A stretch of DNA of 64,000 bases from assembly GCF_019649055.1 (NCBI RefSeq), contig NW_026570326.1, positions 248,001 to 312,000 on the forward strand, given 5' to 3'. The notes beneath the pieces are model-generated. The model ran no database searches, was not told the origin of the DNA, and saw nothing but the letters and a program-made list of their open reading frames with translations. This DNA is from Paramacrobiotus metropolitanus. Lineage: Eukaryota; Tardigrada; Eutardigrada; Parachela; Macrobiotidae. Position 1 is the stretch's first letter, and the number at the start of each line of letters is the position of its first letter. Shown in pieces: positions 33,197-45,947 of the stretch. The translations under genes were made by a program, and so were the position numbers.

Positions 33197-36100
33197 ATGC
33201 AGAATGATCCGAATGACGAAGCCCGCAGTAAATCACCCGTGAAACCAGCGGTACCTGATTCTGTTGAGCCTCCGAGAAAAGGCAAGAAATCCCGTACCAA
33301 ACCAGAATCCCACGTTATCGCTGATAATCCCCTGAATGGTAATGATCCCGTTAATCAGTCCCTTGAACCGCCCAAGAATGCGTCCAAACGGAGCTCCAGC
33401 AAAACATCCAAACGCCGCACCGAGTCCCGCGTCCAGATGGCAGCCGAGAATACGCCCACGGTCCGCGAGTCGAAGGTGGCGCCTCCTGGTTAGTTGTGCC
33501 TTTGAGTACGTAAGTGTATACTGCACGAAGCCTCGCCTATTCCTTTCACTGTTTCTTTATTTCTGTCATGATTATTCGTTTTCGCTTTTAGTAGTTATTT
33601 CCAACGGAAGATTAAGTATCCAGCCTGTCGGGTCCGAGACGGCCCCCGGGCGCCACCGTGAACTGACGGAATTGGCGGCGTCCCAGCTGGTGTCGCAGCT
33701 GTTGGGGAAACTGCAGCCGACGGAATCGCTGCCCGCCGCCAAGCGCTCCCGCGAACCCACTGTCATCCAAGCGGAGGATCTCGTCGATGACCTCGCTACA
33801 GATGTCTCCATTCCGGACGTGCCCATACAGGAAGCTTTGCGCGGAACAGCGCCGGAGCAGATCAATCCAGTTGGCGAAGAACCAAATGCGAGCGTAGCGG
33901 ACGACAACCGCCCGCGGGAGCCGACGATAGTCGAGGCCGCTGATTTTATTGCCAACGTGGCTGAGATTTCCCCAAGTGCAGACCAGAGCGTTTCACGGAA
34001 GATTCACCCGCAAAGGAGCCCGTTGCGGAGAACTTCGGAGCCATCAGTTTCTAAGTCGCGGGATACACGCCCACGGGAGCCGACTATAGTTCAAGCCGAC
34101 GAACTCATTACCGATATTGTTCAGAACGTAAAACCCGCGCGGACCAACTCGAATACTGCGGACGCAAATCCTGACGATAAAATGAAAGACAATCGAATTG
34201 AGGAGAGAAAAAAGTCCGTGACCTTTGACACGCGGCCGCGCGAGCTGACTGCCATGCAAGCCGAATCGCTCCTGGACAGTCTTATCTCCGATGTTGACTC
34301 GCAAGCGACGAAAGCCAAGGAGGCTGTCATCGCGGAACTGCGCGTCCGCATCAAATCCATCAATTCCGCCAGCACACCGCGGCGCAGCGAACGCACTCCT
34401 TCCGCCCAACGCTCTCGCGAACCAACTACAGTTCTAGCGGAAAATCTGGTCAGGAGCGTGGTATCCAGTGCAGACAAAACGGACAGCGAGAAATTACCAG
34501 TCAAAGCAAACAGCAACAACCCGAATGTCGATAGAAGCAGCGTCACAACGCCAGTTTCACCGAGCGAAGCTAGCGAAACGCAAACCAGAGAGCTCGCTGC
34601 GTTGAACTTCGATTCGCCGGTGGCCCCGCCTTCGTCACCGCAAAACGTCATGTCGCCTGCATCAAGTGCACCGGGACCGTTAGTTCCTGACAAGAAGAAG
34701 CGATCGGAAAGTGGGAAAGTGAAGAAGAAGCGAAAAGAATCGCGGACCGAGAAAACGAGCGTTACCGAGAAAAACTCTGAAATTCCTGCGACGACAACCG
34801 AAGTTGCCCCTGTGCCTGCCGTTATGGAAATCGGGGTTGAACAAACTACGCCGATTGAGAAACGATTTGTTCCAACGGAAGCACTGAATACTTTGGAATC
34901 TGATCAACCGCAATCCGAACCGATCGTTTCCAGTGTTTCCGGCAAAAGCCTCCACCGAAAAGTGCAGAGCTTGCGCTCGAAGTCTCGTCTAAACCTGAAA
35001 AGCGTCGGTCGACCAAAACCAGGAAGAAATCAACGGATGTCGAACGTCAGCAAGCCGAAACGGTGAAAGCTGAAAATGTCTCCCTGCCGCAACCGGTTGA
35101 GAACCGCACTGATATTGTGCCAACCGAAACAGTAGCGCCGCAGCCGCAGAATGTCACAGAAGACCGAACATCTTTGGTGGAGAACACGGTGATGGCCAAA
35201 GAGCTCGTGGAAGCGATGGAGGACACCGTCGCCAAGAAGATGTCACTGGTCCCTCAAATCCAGGAAACCAGGACCCCGGAATTTTTTCGTGGGGGGAACA
35301 AGCCGGTTTCATCGACGCCGGTTATTGCACTCGCTGATACACAGCCGAAACATCGTCGGAGAACTACTGAACACGCCCGTCCACGAAGCAGGCAAGCTAC
35401 AGACGAGAAGATACCGGTAGAAGTTTTAGAAAAGACCGAAGTAAATAAAGAAACCGAAAGCAATCTTCCACTAGAAACGGTTAAGACAGAAAAGCGTAAA
35501 CCGAAACGCAAATCGACGACCGACCAAGGTAAACTCATTGAGCAACCGCAAAGAAAAAGCGTACAGAAGAACCCAGAAACTCCATTAAATGAGCTCCTCG
35601 AAAAGCCTGCGTTAGACACTGGTCAACTGATTCCCGAGAAAAACGAAAGATAGTACGCCACTGAGCGAACTGATTGCCAAGAGCCTGTGGAAAATGCTCC
35701 ACCGGTTGCGGAGAAAAAGGTCAAAGATACCACGCCGTTAAGCGAGCTGATTCGGCAGAGTATCGTCGAACCGGTTTTTGTGGATGAGGTCATTAAAGAA
35801 AAACCGGAGACACTGCCGGATGCAAAGAAACCGAGCGAACCGAAAAAACTGTCGATACCCACGGTCAAACCAAAGACCGATCTGCCGCTGAGCGAGCTAA
35901 TTCGTAACAGCATCGTCCAACGCGCGAACGAGACCGAAGCACAACAGCAACAGTTGCCCGAAAAGCCCGAATTAGTGGTTGAGCCTGAAGAAGCGCTGAT
36001 CGAGAAGAAGCGCCGGAAATCCAAAACCAGACGAAAAGAGCGAGATACGCCGGACCAGGAAACACCAGCTGAAATTATTCCAGTGACGCCGCAACTGGTA

Positions 36101-38507
36101 CCACCCGAAAAGGACGAAGGCACCTTGGTCAAAGATCTATCCATGGAGCAGATGACAATTCAGTTAGAAAAATCCTGAATGAGAAACCGCCGACCCCGAA
36201 AATGGTGCGCCGCCGACCGACCAAGACGGAGGCAGTGCAGATCGCCGAGGTCGTAGCACAGGAGTTGGGAGTACCCTCACTTATTGTGACCCCGGAAGCT
36301 CGGACAGAAACACCGCCCCCGATCCGAAGACCGCGACCACAGCCGCCGCGAGGTCCCATGCCTCGGCGACCTCCGACGCCGGTGCACGATAACCAGAACG
36401 ACAGCACCCAGACGCCGGGAGGTCTTCGCCAGCGACCTCGGCCACCGGATGCTCGTAAGCTTGTCCCCGAACCGGAAGCCGTTCCGCCTCCGATCGAAGT
36501 AGTTAAGGCACCGGAAGTGAAGGCGGAAGTTGTCGTTGCTCCGGTGGAGTCCGTTGAAGCTTCCGGCGATAAGAAAAAGAAGCACCGGAAGCACAAATCT
36601 CCGACGGACGATCAGGACGGGGAACACCACCACAAAAAGCGGAAGAAAAAAGAAAGGTAAACGCCAGAAACCCGAGACCGAAGAGGACGACAGCGTCCGG
36701 CAGGAGATCAGCACCCGGAAAGGCGACACGTTATACGGGCAGTCCGTGGGCAATTTCTTCGTACTGGAGGACGTCCTGGGGAAAGGCGGTTTCGGGGAGG
36801 CACGCCGCGGCCGCCACGTCACCTCCAGCAAAAAGTTCGCCATCAAACTGGAGCGGGTGGCCGACGCCAACGACTCCCTGGCGGAGGAGTACAAGATCTA
36901 CCAAATCCTGGGCCAGCACACCGGGTTCCCGCGGTGCTACTATTTCGGCGTCGGACCGATGGAGCATAACGCTTTGGTCATGGATTTGTTGGGTCCGTCG
37001 CTGGAGGACTACTTCCGGGCCATGGACCGCAAGTGGTCGCTAAAGACTGTGTGCCTCGTGGCCATACAGGTCCTTGAGAGGATTGAGTACGTGCATTCCA
37101 AAGGGTACGTGTACAGTGATATTAAACCGGAGAATTTTCTGACCGGTTTGGCGGAGGAGCATCTCGATAATACGGTGTATTTGATTGATTTTGGACTGGC
37201 GCAGCAGTTCAAGGACAAGGATACCGGAAAGTATTGCTATGATGAGAATCTCAAGACGCATCCCATCGGCACAATGCGGTAAGGTACGCTCGACAAAATT
37301 AGTCAACTTTGGCTATATAAATCACATTTCAAAAAATCACCTACAATTATGAGATTCCATTAAATCATAAATCATTAATCATAAATAATGAGATTCCATT
37401 AAATTTACGGAATCTTATTATTAAAAACTAAATAAATTAAATCTTATTATCTTGTTTTAAAATACTAAATAAATTTTAAATTTTCTATTTGTTCATTTGA
37501 TAAACAAATAGATGATTTAAAATTTAATTATTATTACAACAATTATTAAAATAATATTTAATAAATGGGCAAGTCACATTTACTTTATCAATCAACCAAA
37601 GTTAAATTAAATTACGGCATCCATATTTTTGGGCGATCCTGCAAGCACAACTGCAAACCAGAATAATATTGCTAATCATAATGATCTTATTAGTTAAATA
37701 AATTTAGAACAAACTACTCTAGTAAACAATCGAGTGGCTTAAAATGTTTGATTACTTTATTTTATTCAATTTAATAATTTTTTAATTTCTAAAAACATTC
37801 CATATTTTTATTAGCTAAAATAATCAAGTAAGAACATAAATAAACAAATAAATATAAATGTAAGTAAAAGCTCGGTATATAATTATTTCGGTGTGACCTA
37901 TAGGTACATGAGCGTGCGCTCCCACGAAGGCCGCTCCCAGTCCTACCGCGACGACCTTGAGTCCATCGGCTACCTGATCATCTACTTCCTCCGCGGACGG
38001 TTGCCCTGGCAGGGCATGGGCATCAAAGACCGTCAGAAGAAAGTTAAAGCCGTCGGTCTGCGCAAGAAGACCATCCCACTGGACGAGCTGTGCGCGAACT
38101 GTCCGCCCCAACTGCAGGACTATATCAAGTACGTCCGCAGTATCCAGTTCTACGCGGAGCCCAAGTATGAGCGGCTGCGCGGATTCTTCGCCGCCGTCAT
38201 GCAGGCCAACGGCTGGGTGGACGACGGCCAGCTGGACTGGATGGGGAAGAACTTCGATTTCAGTAAGAATAAGAAGTCGGACAGTGGGTTCGGGCGGCCG
38301 GGATCCGGGGAGGAGGGCGAAGCGGAAGGTACGGAAGGGGAAACAGCGGAGAAGCGGAAGAGTGTGGCGGTTAAACCCAGGCGGCCGCCCACGCCGGCGG
38401 TCACGGAGGAGGGCGAGGAACGGCCGGTGGTGCGGAAGCAGGGGATCGTTGCCGGCAAGGGTGGGCATGGATCCCACAGTGGATCCCTTGTTGGCGTTTT
38501 CTGGTAA
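33197..38507 (+). CDS. CK1-like kinase 1 with a long repetitive disordered N-terminus
   Basis: Exons 33197-33488, 33592-37278 and 37904-38507. The kinase domain (about 36730-38250) is CK1-like: GKGGFG loop, FAIKLE lysine, YSDIKPENF (Arg of HRD replaced, catalytic Asp and Asn kept), DFGLA, then IGTMRYMSVRSH and SYRDDLESIGYLIIYF, LPWQG. The roughly 1,100-residue N-terminus is charged and disordered. It has six repeats of the type RxREPTxxxAxxLxxxLxxxV and four PLSELI-type repeats. The frame changes near 34943, 35645, 35690, 36172 and 36640, most of them in A-runs, so the protein as given is interrupted. Single-base homopolymer errors are the simplest reading. Substrates unknown. Confidence 0.75.
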
Positions 38508-39135
38508 ATACGTACATTAAAACTGGGATTAAACAAACTTAAATTTTACTTAATTAAACCAAGATCAAGTGTATTACCTAACTGCATAATATAGAAACTA
38601 GGAAAGTGCACCGCTGTTGGCTTGCATTAAAAGACCGAAGCGAAACAGGAAACCAACTGTTTGCTGAATTTGTTTGCAAATTAAAACTGTTTTGAAAATG
38701 CATTTTTCATATTTATATAATGTCTTTTCTTTTTTTATTTAATATTTCTGGATGTGCTCCACCATACGTTATCTGAAATTATTAATGCGTGACCGACATG
38801 ACCGACGTAACCGACAAAATTCCTGTTTTCTCGAACATAAAGGACCTTCGCTCCGCTTTGGGTCGATTAAATAAATTACTCCGCTAAAATAAGAAAACAG
38901 CAGCTCTGCAGCTCTGGTAAAATATCTGTAGCTCTGCTAAAATACGTTTTTGCTTTTCTCGCTAGAATGTTATTCGCTTTCGACGCAAAGTTTACTTGAT
39001 TGCGCTTTAGGCGATAATATGTGAAGGAAAGAAATAATGTCGTAAACTACATGTTCGCTGCGCATTTAATTTAAGAGAACTTTATATTAAACCAGAACTA
39101 GCAGTGACTTCACGGATGTGTTACAACGTGGATCG

Positions 39136-39315
39136 ATGTCTAAAGCCGTGTTTATGTGTATAGAACAGGAAAATAAAAGGAAGCTGGCGGCCGCGGCGAT
39201 TAAGAAACCGGAAGCGTCGACGCACGATGATGACTATTTCGGTGGACGGGGGGAACGGGAGAGGATAGCGCCTCGGCGGCAGCGGGAAGAGCATAGTAGC
39301 TGTTATTGTTGCTGA
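39136..39315 (+). CDS. Hypothetical small protein ending in CYCC
   Basis: A 59-codon frame starting at ATG 39136, Lys/Glu/Arg-rich, with DDDYFGG in the middle and SSCYCC at the end. A terminal CC is the type of end geranylgeranylated in Rab proteins, but no GTPase motif is present. It might be the last exon of a longer gene or not coding at all. GC content is higher than the surrounding DNA. Confidence 0.3.
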   Translation: MSKAVFMCIEQENKRKLAAAAIKKPEASTHDDDYFGGRGERERIAPRRQREEHSSCYCC

Positions 39316-40062
39316 CGATGCATGGATGACTGGGCGAAATGAAGCTATTGTTGGAAACAGCAAGTAGGCACTTCGAAATGTGGATGATGTTTGCCCGTGG
39401 AGAGTACGCTGGAGGGGATTTATGCCAGACTGTCGGCGATTGCAACGGATGATTTCGATTGCGCAGTTTTCTCTTAGCGCGGCATTATAAACTGCCAGTT
39501 TCTATTGCTCGTGCTGCTTCAATTTACGCAAACCATCGCCATTCCGTTGCATGTGTTGTGCCGGCTGGACTATATTCAGTTTTCTTTTTGTGTCGGGTGA
39601 ATTTTTGTTTAACGTTTCTTTATTTTGAGTGATCTGCACATTTCATTAAGAAAACGTAAGTGTTCAAACCGGTATCTGACAATACTACCGTATTTGGTAC
39701 AGCGTTAAAAATGTGGGACTGGTACGGTGGTACCTATTTATTGTTCCTGCGAACAGAGTATGCGGTTTGTATAAGACGTTAATAAACTTCTATCTGAAGA
39801 AATATTAAAAGTAATACAGAAGTACCACAAGATCATTCGTCATCAGTGCCGGGATACGATCGAAGAAACACTCTTTTGTAGCACTTAAACGCACACTTGC
39901 TGTCCAAAGCATGACTGCACAGAAATCATGCAAGCTAGCAACCGCATTATGTAAAAAAGTACACGTTTTACTTTAAGCCAAACCAAATATCATGCTGATT
40001 ACTGTGCTTAACAAAGTACTATGCTGAATAATTAAAGTGTTGCCCATATAAGTGCTAAAACC

Positions 40063-41799
40063 ATGACGGATCCCTCAAATACCTCCGTGCTACGCAAAGA
40101 AATCGAGCGCCGCTCTCATCAACAAGCCAAACAAAACGAACTGGGCGTATTTCTCCCCGCGCAGCAGATTAATCGTTCAGAGGACTGGGAAGGCCTCTAC
40201 CAGGTCTCCCGCGGCGAACTGCTGATAGCCGATACATGGCGGTGTGTGCGCAAGATCGCTGTGGGATCCTGCAGCGCGATCTACCTGGCCTACAGCCTCG
40301 ATTACGAGAAGGTATGCGAGAACCCGCTAATTTATCGGGGTTCTCTCAACCGCTGTATAATTCAATAGGATGCGGCGGTGAAGATGTGCAGTTTCTCCCA
40401 TGGAAATGATGCACTGGCTCGGGAAGCCCAGGGCATGCTAAATCTGAAGGATGGACCGGGAATACCGAGACTCTAGCTAGGCAGCTGCTTAATGATTAGC
40501 GCGAAGGTCTAGTGAATGATTTGACTGAAGGACCGTTCGATTTTGTAGCTGGTTTGGCAAAGGAGCGCAGAGGAATTTCTTGGTGATGGAATTACTGGGA
40601 CCCAGTTTGCTGGATTTGTTCCACTACTGTCATGGACGATTTACTCTTAAGACCGTGTGCATGCTCGCCGTACAAGTACGTTCTGATTGCGATAGCACAA
40701 TCAAAGATACAAAATTATCAAAAAATTTCAAATTAACACGAATTATCTAATAACTGGGCTTGACATTTTTTCAGATATTTGAAATCCTCGATTGGATCCA
40801 TCGCACTGGCTACGTACACCGTGAAATCAACCCGCAAAATTTCTGCATCGGCAGCGGATCCGCGAGTCGTCAGGTACCCATTTCATATCCATTACATTTT
40901 TGATTTACAAAGGTAGTATATAATATTTCTAGATTTTTCTGATTGATTATGCGACACTCATCAAACACCGTGGAAAAGTGGACGTCAACGGAGCCGACTG
41001 CATTCCCAGCGTGGTGGGAACGCAGCTGAAAGGTCACGCTTTATATGACACTATTTCAAGCCATAAAGGTCTAGAACGCAGGTTGGTAGGTTGATCTCTG
41101 CTTCACGGCAACGTTTTGAGGATTTTTTTTTGCCGAAAAATAGTTATCGCGATGACGCCGAATCGAGCATGTACATGTTAATCTACTTTCTCCTGGGGGA
41201 TCTTCCCTGGCGCAAAACCCCAGCTAGCAAAGAACCGAATGCTCAGCAGAGCCGCTTTGATGGAGTGCTGAGAATTAAAGAAAGTTCAGTGTTTACCGCG
41301 GTGGGTGGTAGCTGCCTGCATTAAAAAAAGTTTTGCCATGTTTTAGTTTAATTTCTATTTTTGTTTACTTATTTATTAAAAAAATATTAAACTAAAAATT
41401 GAGTTTAAAATATTAAAATCGCTCATGTCTTCGTTTTAGTTTTTTATAAAATCTTGTCTTTTACAGATTATCCCCGGCGAGATGCAAGCGGCGCTCGATC
41501 ACGTTCGCGCGTTACCTTACGAAGAGCGACCAGACTATGAACTACTGATCCACCTTTTTCTCTCCATGATCAAGAATTCCGGCGCCAGTTTTGACTATAA
41601 TTACGACTGGCTAAACCACACTACACCCGACGAACTTCAAGAACGTGTTCGCGAGAAACGCAAAGTTCTGTCACGCTTGATCGCACCGGACGTCGGGGCT
41701 TTCCTGGCGCTACAGACACATCGCCGGCTGCACCAGCACGACAGCATGGATGATCTCCTGCATGATGTCGAGCACCACCAAGCGCCAGCGAAGCATTAA
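40063..41799 (+). CDS. CK1-like pseudokinase (gene 2)
   Basis: Seven exons: 40063-40311, 40369-40475, 40549-40675, 40775-40873, 40933-41081, 41144-41300 and 41467-41799, with phases all consistent, about 406 residues. The N-lobe has [11 protein letters not shown] in place of the Gly loop and AAVKM for the lysine. The catalytic loop is HREINPQNF: Asp to Glu and Lys to Asn compared with HRDxKPxN. The DFG motif is replaced by DYA. CK1 scaffolding is otherwise clear: [15 protein letters not shown], then [15 protein letters not shown] and LPWRK. Loss of both catalytic and Mg-binding Asp predicts no phosphotransfer. Intron 2 (40476-40548) must be GC-AG to keep frame and the PRLYWFGKG join. Confidence 0.75.
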
Positions 41800-42562
41800 A
41801 CTGTTCGCTCATAAACAGTTTTTTTTTATTTGTAAAAAAACTTCTCAACATCCTGCAACGATAATTAGTAAAAATAACAGAACCGGCGAATCTCCCTAAA
41901 AATAGATAATCTCTGTCAAACTAACTTGTAAGAAAATTCAGAAATAAAAAAAGCCTTGGATCCGCTTTACACACACGACAGCGGGAAGCGGCCGTATTTT
42001 GCCGGCACAGTAAAAAGCGTATCACAGTGAAAATACTGTCCACAACGCGGAAATCCCGGTATCGAGGTCGTAAACCCTGCTGGCTCGTATTCAAAAAGAG
42101 CCGACAGGTGTCCTCATTCAGTTTTGTATCCCGGTGTAACAGGTGACCTATTGGATACCGACCAGTTTCGCGTGGCGCCGGCTTCTCGTAGGCAGACCGT
42201 GCTCGCCCGCATCGGCAGAATTACTCAGTTTGCGGTGGCTCTCGGTCGGATATCAGCAAATTTCGGAAGAACGCCAAGCAGCCCCACGGCGAAATCTCTG
42301 CAGCACCAATAACACATTGTTCTTAATAAAATAAAATTCTGAAGTAGTTCTGCTTCACCTCATTTTAGTTTCGCATATCTGCTTTACTGCGGATTTTTTT
42401 CGTTTAATAAGTTCGCCGAATTGTTGTTGTTTTACAAAAAGTTTTTTTAATTATTCAATGTTATGTCAATGTTTTTCAATTTTTCAATGTTCAATGTTTT
42501 TATTGTAAATTTGATAACAACTTTAGCTGATTTACTTACTTTTAGTTGGTTCAACCGGCGCT
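41800..42562. other. Intergenic between convergent kinase genes
   Basis: 3' ends of gene 2 (+) and gene 3 (-). No coding signal I can support; the 62-codon frames at 42124-42334 have no recognisable domain. Confidence 0.4.
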
Positions 42563-44302
42563 TTACACGGCTGGTCCTTGGTCACCACCGTCGTCGTGGA
42601 AAAATTGTTTCCTGGCCGCGCTAATATGACCGGCGGCAACCGGCACCGAATCCTTCCGCTGATCATCCCCGGCATCCGCCCCACCCAACATCCGCCTCGG
42701 CACCACCCCCACTTGCTGTCCATCCCCCTGCTGCACATCCACCTTCTTTTCTTTACACTTAACAAACCCGAACTCCAGGTTGACATTCTGTTCCAGCCAA
42801 TCGAATGTCTTAATCGGTCCCAACCCGCCCCGCTCCGCTCCTTCAAAATACTCCGGAAGATGGCGCGATAGGCGTTACAATCCCCCGGGGACTCGAACGG
42901 GAGGGCCCGTGCTGCTTTGAGGAACTTGCAGAACCCGGGCGGCAGTCCCTCGCAGAGAACCTCGGGAGCCACACTGCCTTTCTTCGTCCCGATGCGTTTG
43001 ATCCGTTTGACGGTACTCCCGTCCTGGATGCCCTGCCAGGGAGTTTTCCCTTGGCGAAGTAGATGAAGAGGAAGCTTAGGGACTCGAAATCATCGCGGTA
43101 CGAGGGCTGCTTGCCCATGTGGGTGCGCAGGGACATGTAGCGTGGGGTCCCGGCAGGGGTGCGGCGTTCGTAGGGGTTCTTGGACCAGTCGCGGGCCAGC
43201 CCGAAGTCCACGACGTGGATGGTGTTCTGGCCGCGGGAACCCGGGAACCCGATGAGGAAGTTCTCGCCTTTGACGTCGCGGTACAGGATGCGCTCTTTGT
43301 GAAGGTACTCGAAGCGGTCCAGGAGCTGCAGGGCGATAAGAGACACGCAGTGGATGGTGAACATTTTGCCGCAGCGCTCGAAGAGCTCCTGAAGATTCGG
43401 GCCTATAAGGGACAATTTTCATAACTAACGGCATTTTTTCTTCAGTCGAAAGATATATCGAGCCTCGCGTATTTTTACGTAGTTTAGAGTTTATTCGGAA
43501 AATCTTTTGTTTAAAGGTCGCTAGTTGTTGCTACGCCGGACGGCAGTTAGGTACATGAAGAAATCTCAGCACTACAGGTATTTTCATAAAACAAAATGAT
43601 TTAATAAATTTAAGAATTAAGTTTAAGTTTATTACGTTTTAAAAGTATGTTTTTCTGTCTACAAAATTTTCTTTAACTTAAAACTGAAATCAAAGCGTCA
43701 CTATCTGAAGCTCTACCGGGAGGCGGATACTAGACAAAATGTTGTACTTTTGATATTATTAACTATTAAGTACTACAAAAAAGTCAGTTTAAAAATTATC
43801 CGTCTAAATCGCTTCCATCTAATATTTCGTTGGAATTATCCTCAAGAAGCAAGAAAAATGGAAGAATCGCTGTATTTGTTATTGTGGGCGCCGTTCGACT
43901 GGGCTCACCTAACAGTTGCATTACCAATGCTCGGAAGGGTCCGAACGTCGTCAGCGCCAGGATCACCGGGATTCCGCTGGACGCCCGCTGCAGTCTCCTC
44001 AAGAACTTAAACTCCTTATCCAGACACGGACTATTCCCAAATTTATCCAATTTCTCCAGTTTGATGGCCACATGCTGCACCTTCTCGCCTTGAGCCTGCC
44101 CGATACGGATGGTGCCGAAACTGCCGCGTCCGATCACCGCGCCGCAGATGTAGTTGCCGGCGATAGTGGCGCCCGCTAGCGACGTCTTATCCCAGTCGCG
44201 GATCTCCTTACTGATGGTCGACTGGGTGAGATCCAGGTGTTTGGGATGATTGGGCCGTTCCAGGAACCATTTGGGCGGGGTCTGCGATTCGTTGGCGGCC
44301 AC
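42563..44302 (-). CDS. CK1-like kinase 3
   Basis: Exons 44302-43909 and 43402-42563 (phase 1, GT-AG). The start MAANESQTPP is followed by GRGSFG, VAIKLE, LVMQLLGPNLQELF, YRDVKGENFL (His of HRD is Tyr and the Pro is Gly, but catalytic Asp and Asn are kept), DFGLARDW, then GTPRYMSLRTHMG and YRDDFESLSFLFIYF. After GKLP the frame shifts (near 43035): restoring one base gives the conserved LPWQGI. A second shift near 42835, in a G-rich run, leads into IKTFDWLEQNVNLEF. Both look like single-base losses. Likely an active kinase of the CK1 group. Its 5' end faces DYNLRB head to head. Confidence 0.75.
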
Positions 44303-44989
44303 GCTGGGCGTGGCTATGGTTGGAACCGAGGGGGCGCTGTGGGAGTGGTTGTGGCGGAGAGGGTCGCACCGGCGCGGTGCATCGCCGTTTCTGGTTTGAC
44401 CAAGGTGGTTATTCCGCTTAAAATCCTAGTATTGGCTCATTGTTGTTCTCTCATTATGATTTTAGAATTCTTTGTTACAAACAAGGCAAAATGAAGGTTT
44501 CCTGAATTTTCTAAAGACTCGGCAGACCGATTAAAGCGCCGAAGGTAATAAAATATTTTTTTATTGAGGCAGATATAATGCATTTACGCTAAATGAAGGA
44601 TTATTTCGTTTGTATTAGACGAGGTGCAGATGTCCTTGAATTTGCTGGTATCTGCTGAAGGTCAAAGAAGCGGAATTCTTTGTTTGTCTTGGCATTCTTC
44701 TGTTGGTGCAGTACTTTGTACTGCCGCAACGGAATTAAGCGCCGTAAGTTAGGTAAGTATACTGTACGGTGTGGACGGATGCATATTATAATTTCCTGCT
44801 CACGCAGCAACTAAAGGTCACCTTTGGCTGTACCTACATGTACGGTACAGCGTAAAGTGCAAACTGCATTAAGTACAGTATTCGATTTGATTGTTGACGT
44901 TTCTGAATTGGATCCTTATTCATTTCTTTGCAGAAAAATCATTAATTTGTCTACAGCATTAACGAAAAACCAAAAAATCTACAAGGAAA
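44303..44989. other. Shared upstream region of CK1-like 3 and DYNLRB
   Basis: 687 bp between divergent genes, so it probably holds both promoters. Exon 1 of DYNLRB ends directly after its ATG (ATG|GTAAGT), so most of this right-hand part is 5' UTR plus promoter. No motif stands out. Confidence 0.4.
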
Positions 44990-45660
44990 ATGGTAAGTGC
45001 TGCAGAAACGCTCCGATAAAAAAATGGCAGCAATTTCTTAACGGGTGGCGTTCGTGGCAGGGTGAAGTGGATGAGATGTTCAAACGGATTATGACGATTA
45101 AGGGCGTGCAAGCAGCCGTGGCCATGACTGCCGATGGTACTACACAACGCATTAACGTACAAATAAATTCCATTTATTAAATTTTCCAAGATTGGTTCAC
45201 GACCTCAAATAAATTAAATCAGTGAGCCGTTAACGTGATCGTTCAAATCTCTGTTTTGAACAGCTACTGGCTGGGTGTTAATTGTTGCAAAACACATGCT
45301 TTTGCAGTCTATGTGGATAATATGACCGTTATTATCAAAGCCAGGTTGTTTATACAAATGCATGAATTCTTTCTGTTAGGTATCGTTATTCGCAGCACGA
45401 TGGAACAGTCGAATGCCGTACACTACGCCGCCATGTACGCCCCGCTAGTGCAGGAGAGCCGAATGGCCGTCAGCGAACTGGGCGGTAACAACGTCAAAAC
45501 CATTCGTCTGCGGACCGGCAAACACGAGGTCATCATTATACCAGGTAAATGAGAAAACGTTTAGTTATCGTAACAATGTCTTATTCTTCACAATTTTTTA
45601 GGAAAGCTTTATCACTTCCTAGTAATACAGCAGCCAGATGCCTCGTTTGACGGCCCATAG
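44990..45660 (+). CDS. DYNLRB: Dynein light chain roadblock-type
   Basis: Exons 44990-44992 (only the ATG), 45061-45136, 45380-45544 and 45602-45660; GT-AG, about 100 residues, the family's usual length. Matches to human DYNLRB1: KRIMTIKGVQ (human KRIQSQKGVQ), IVIRSTM, TIRLRTGKHEVIIIPG (human FLRIRSKKNEIMVAPD) and the end LVIQQP. It forms a homodimer bound to the dynein intermediate chains in cytoplasmic and intraflagellar-transport dynein. The start codon standing alone on its exon is unusual but gives the correct N-terminus (MGEVDEMFKRI). Confidence 0.92.
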
Positions 45661-45947
45661 ATACAGCGTGACTTTTTTATCAGCAGACTGATAATAGTTT
45701 TATGCCGTGCGTAGACGTTGTTGTAACTTGTGACAGTATTAACAAGAAATAACGCAGTTTTGTGCCATTTTAAGTGGATCTATGGTTTATCTGCTTCGGC
45801 GTGCTTTTCACTGCTGAGCAGTGTGGTGTTCGGCTCCGTTTTGATGTCAACAGCGGGTGCTCCCGCCATGAAATCCGCGCCACGGCTGTGATTCATGACA
45901 GCATCCAGAATTTGCTGTTTATAAAAGAACAAATTGATCAAAATATA

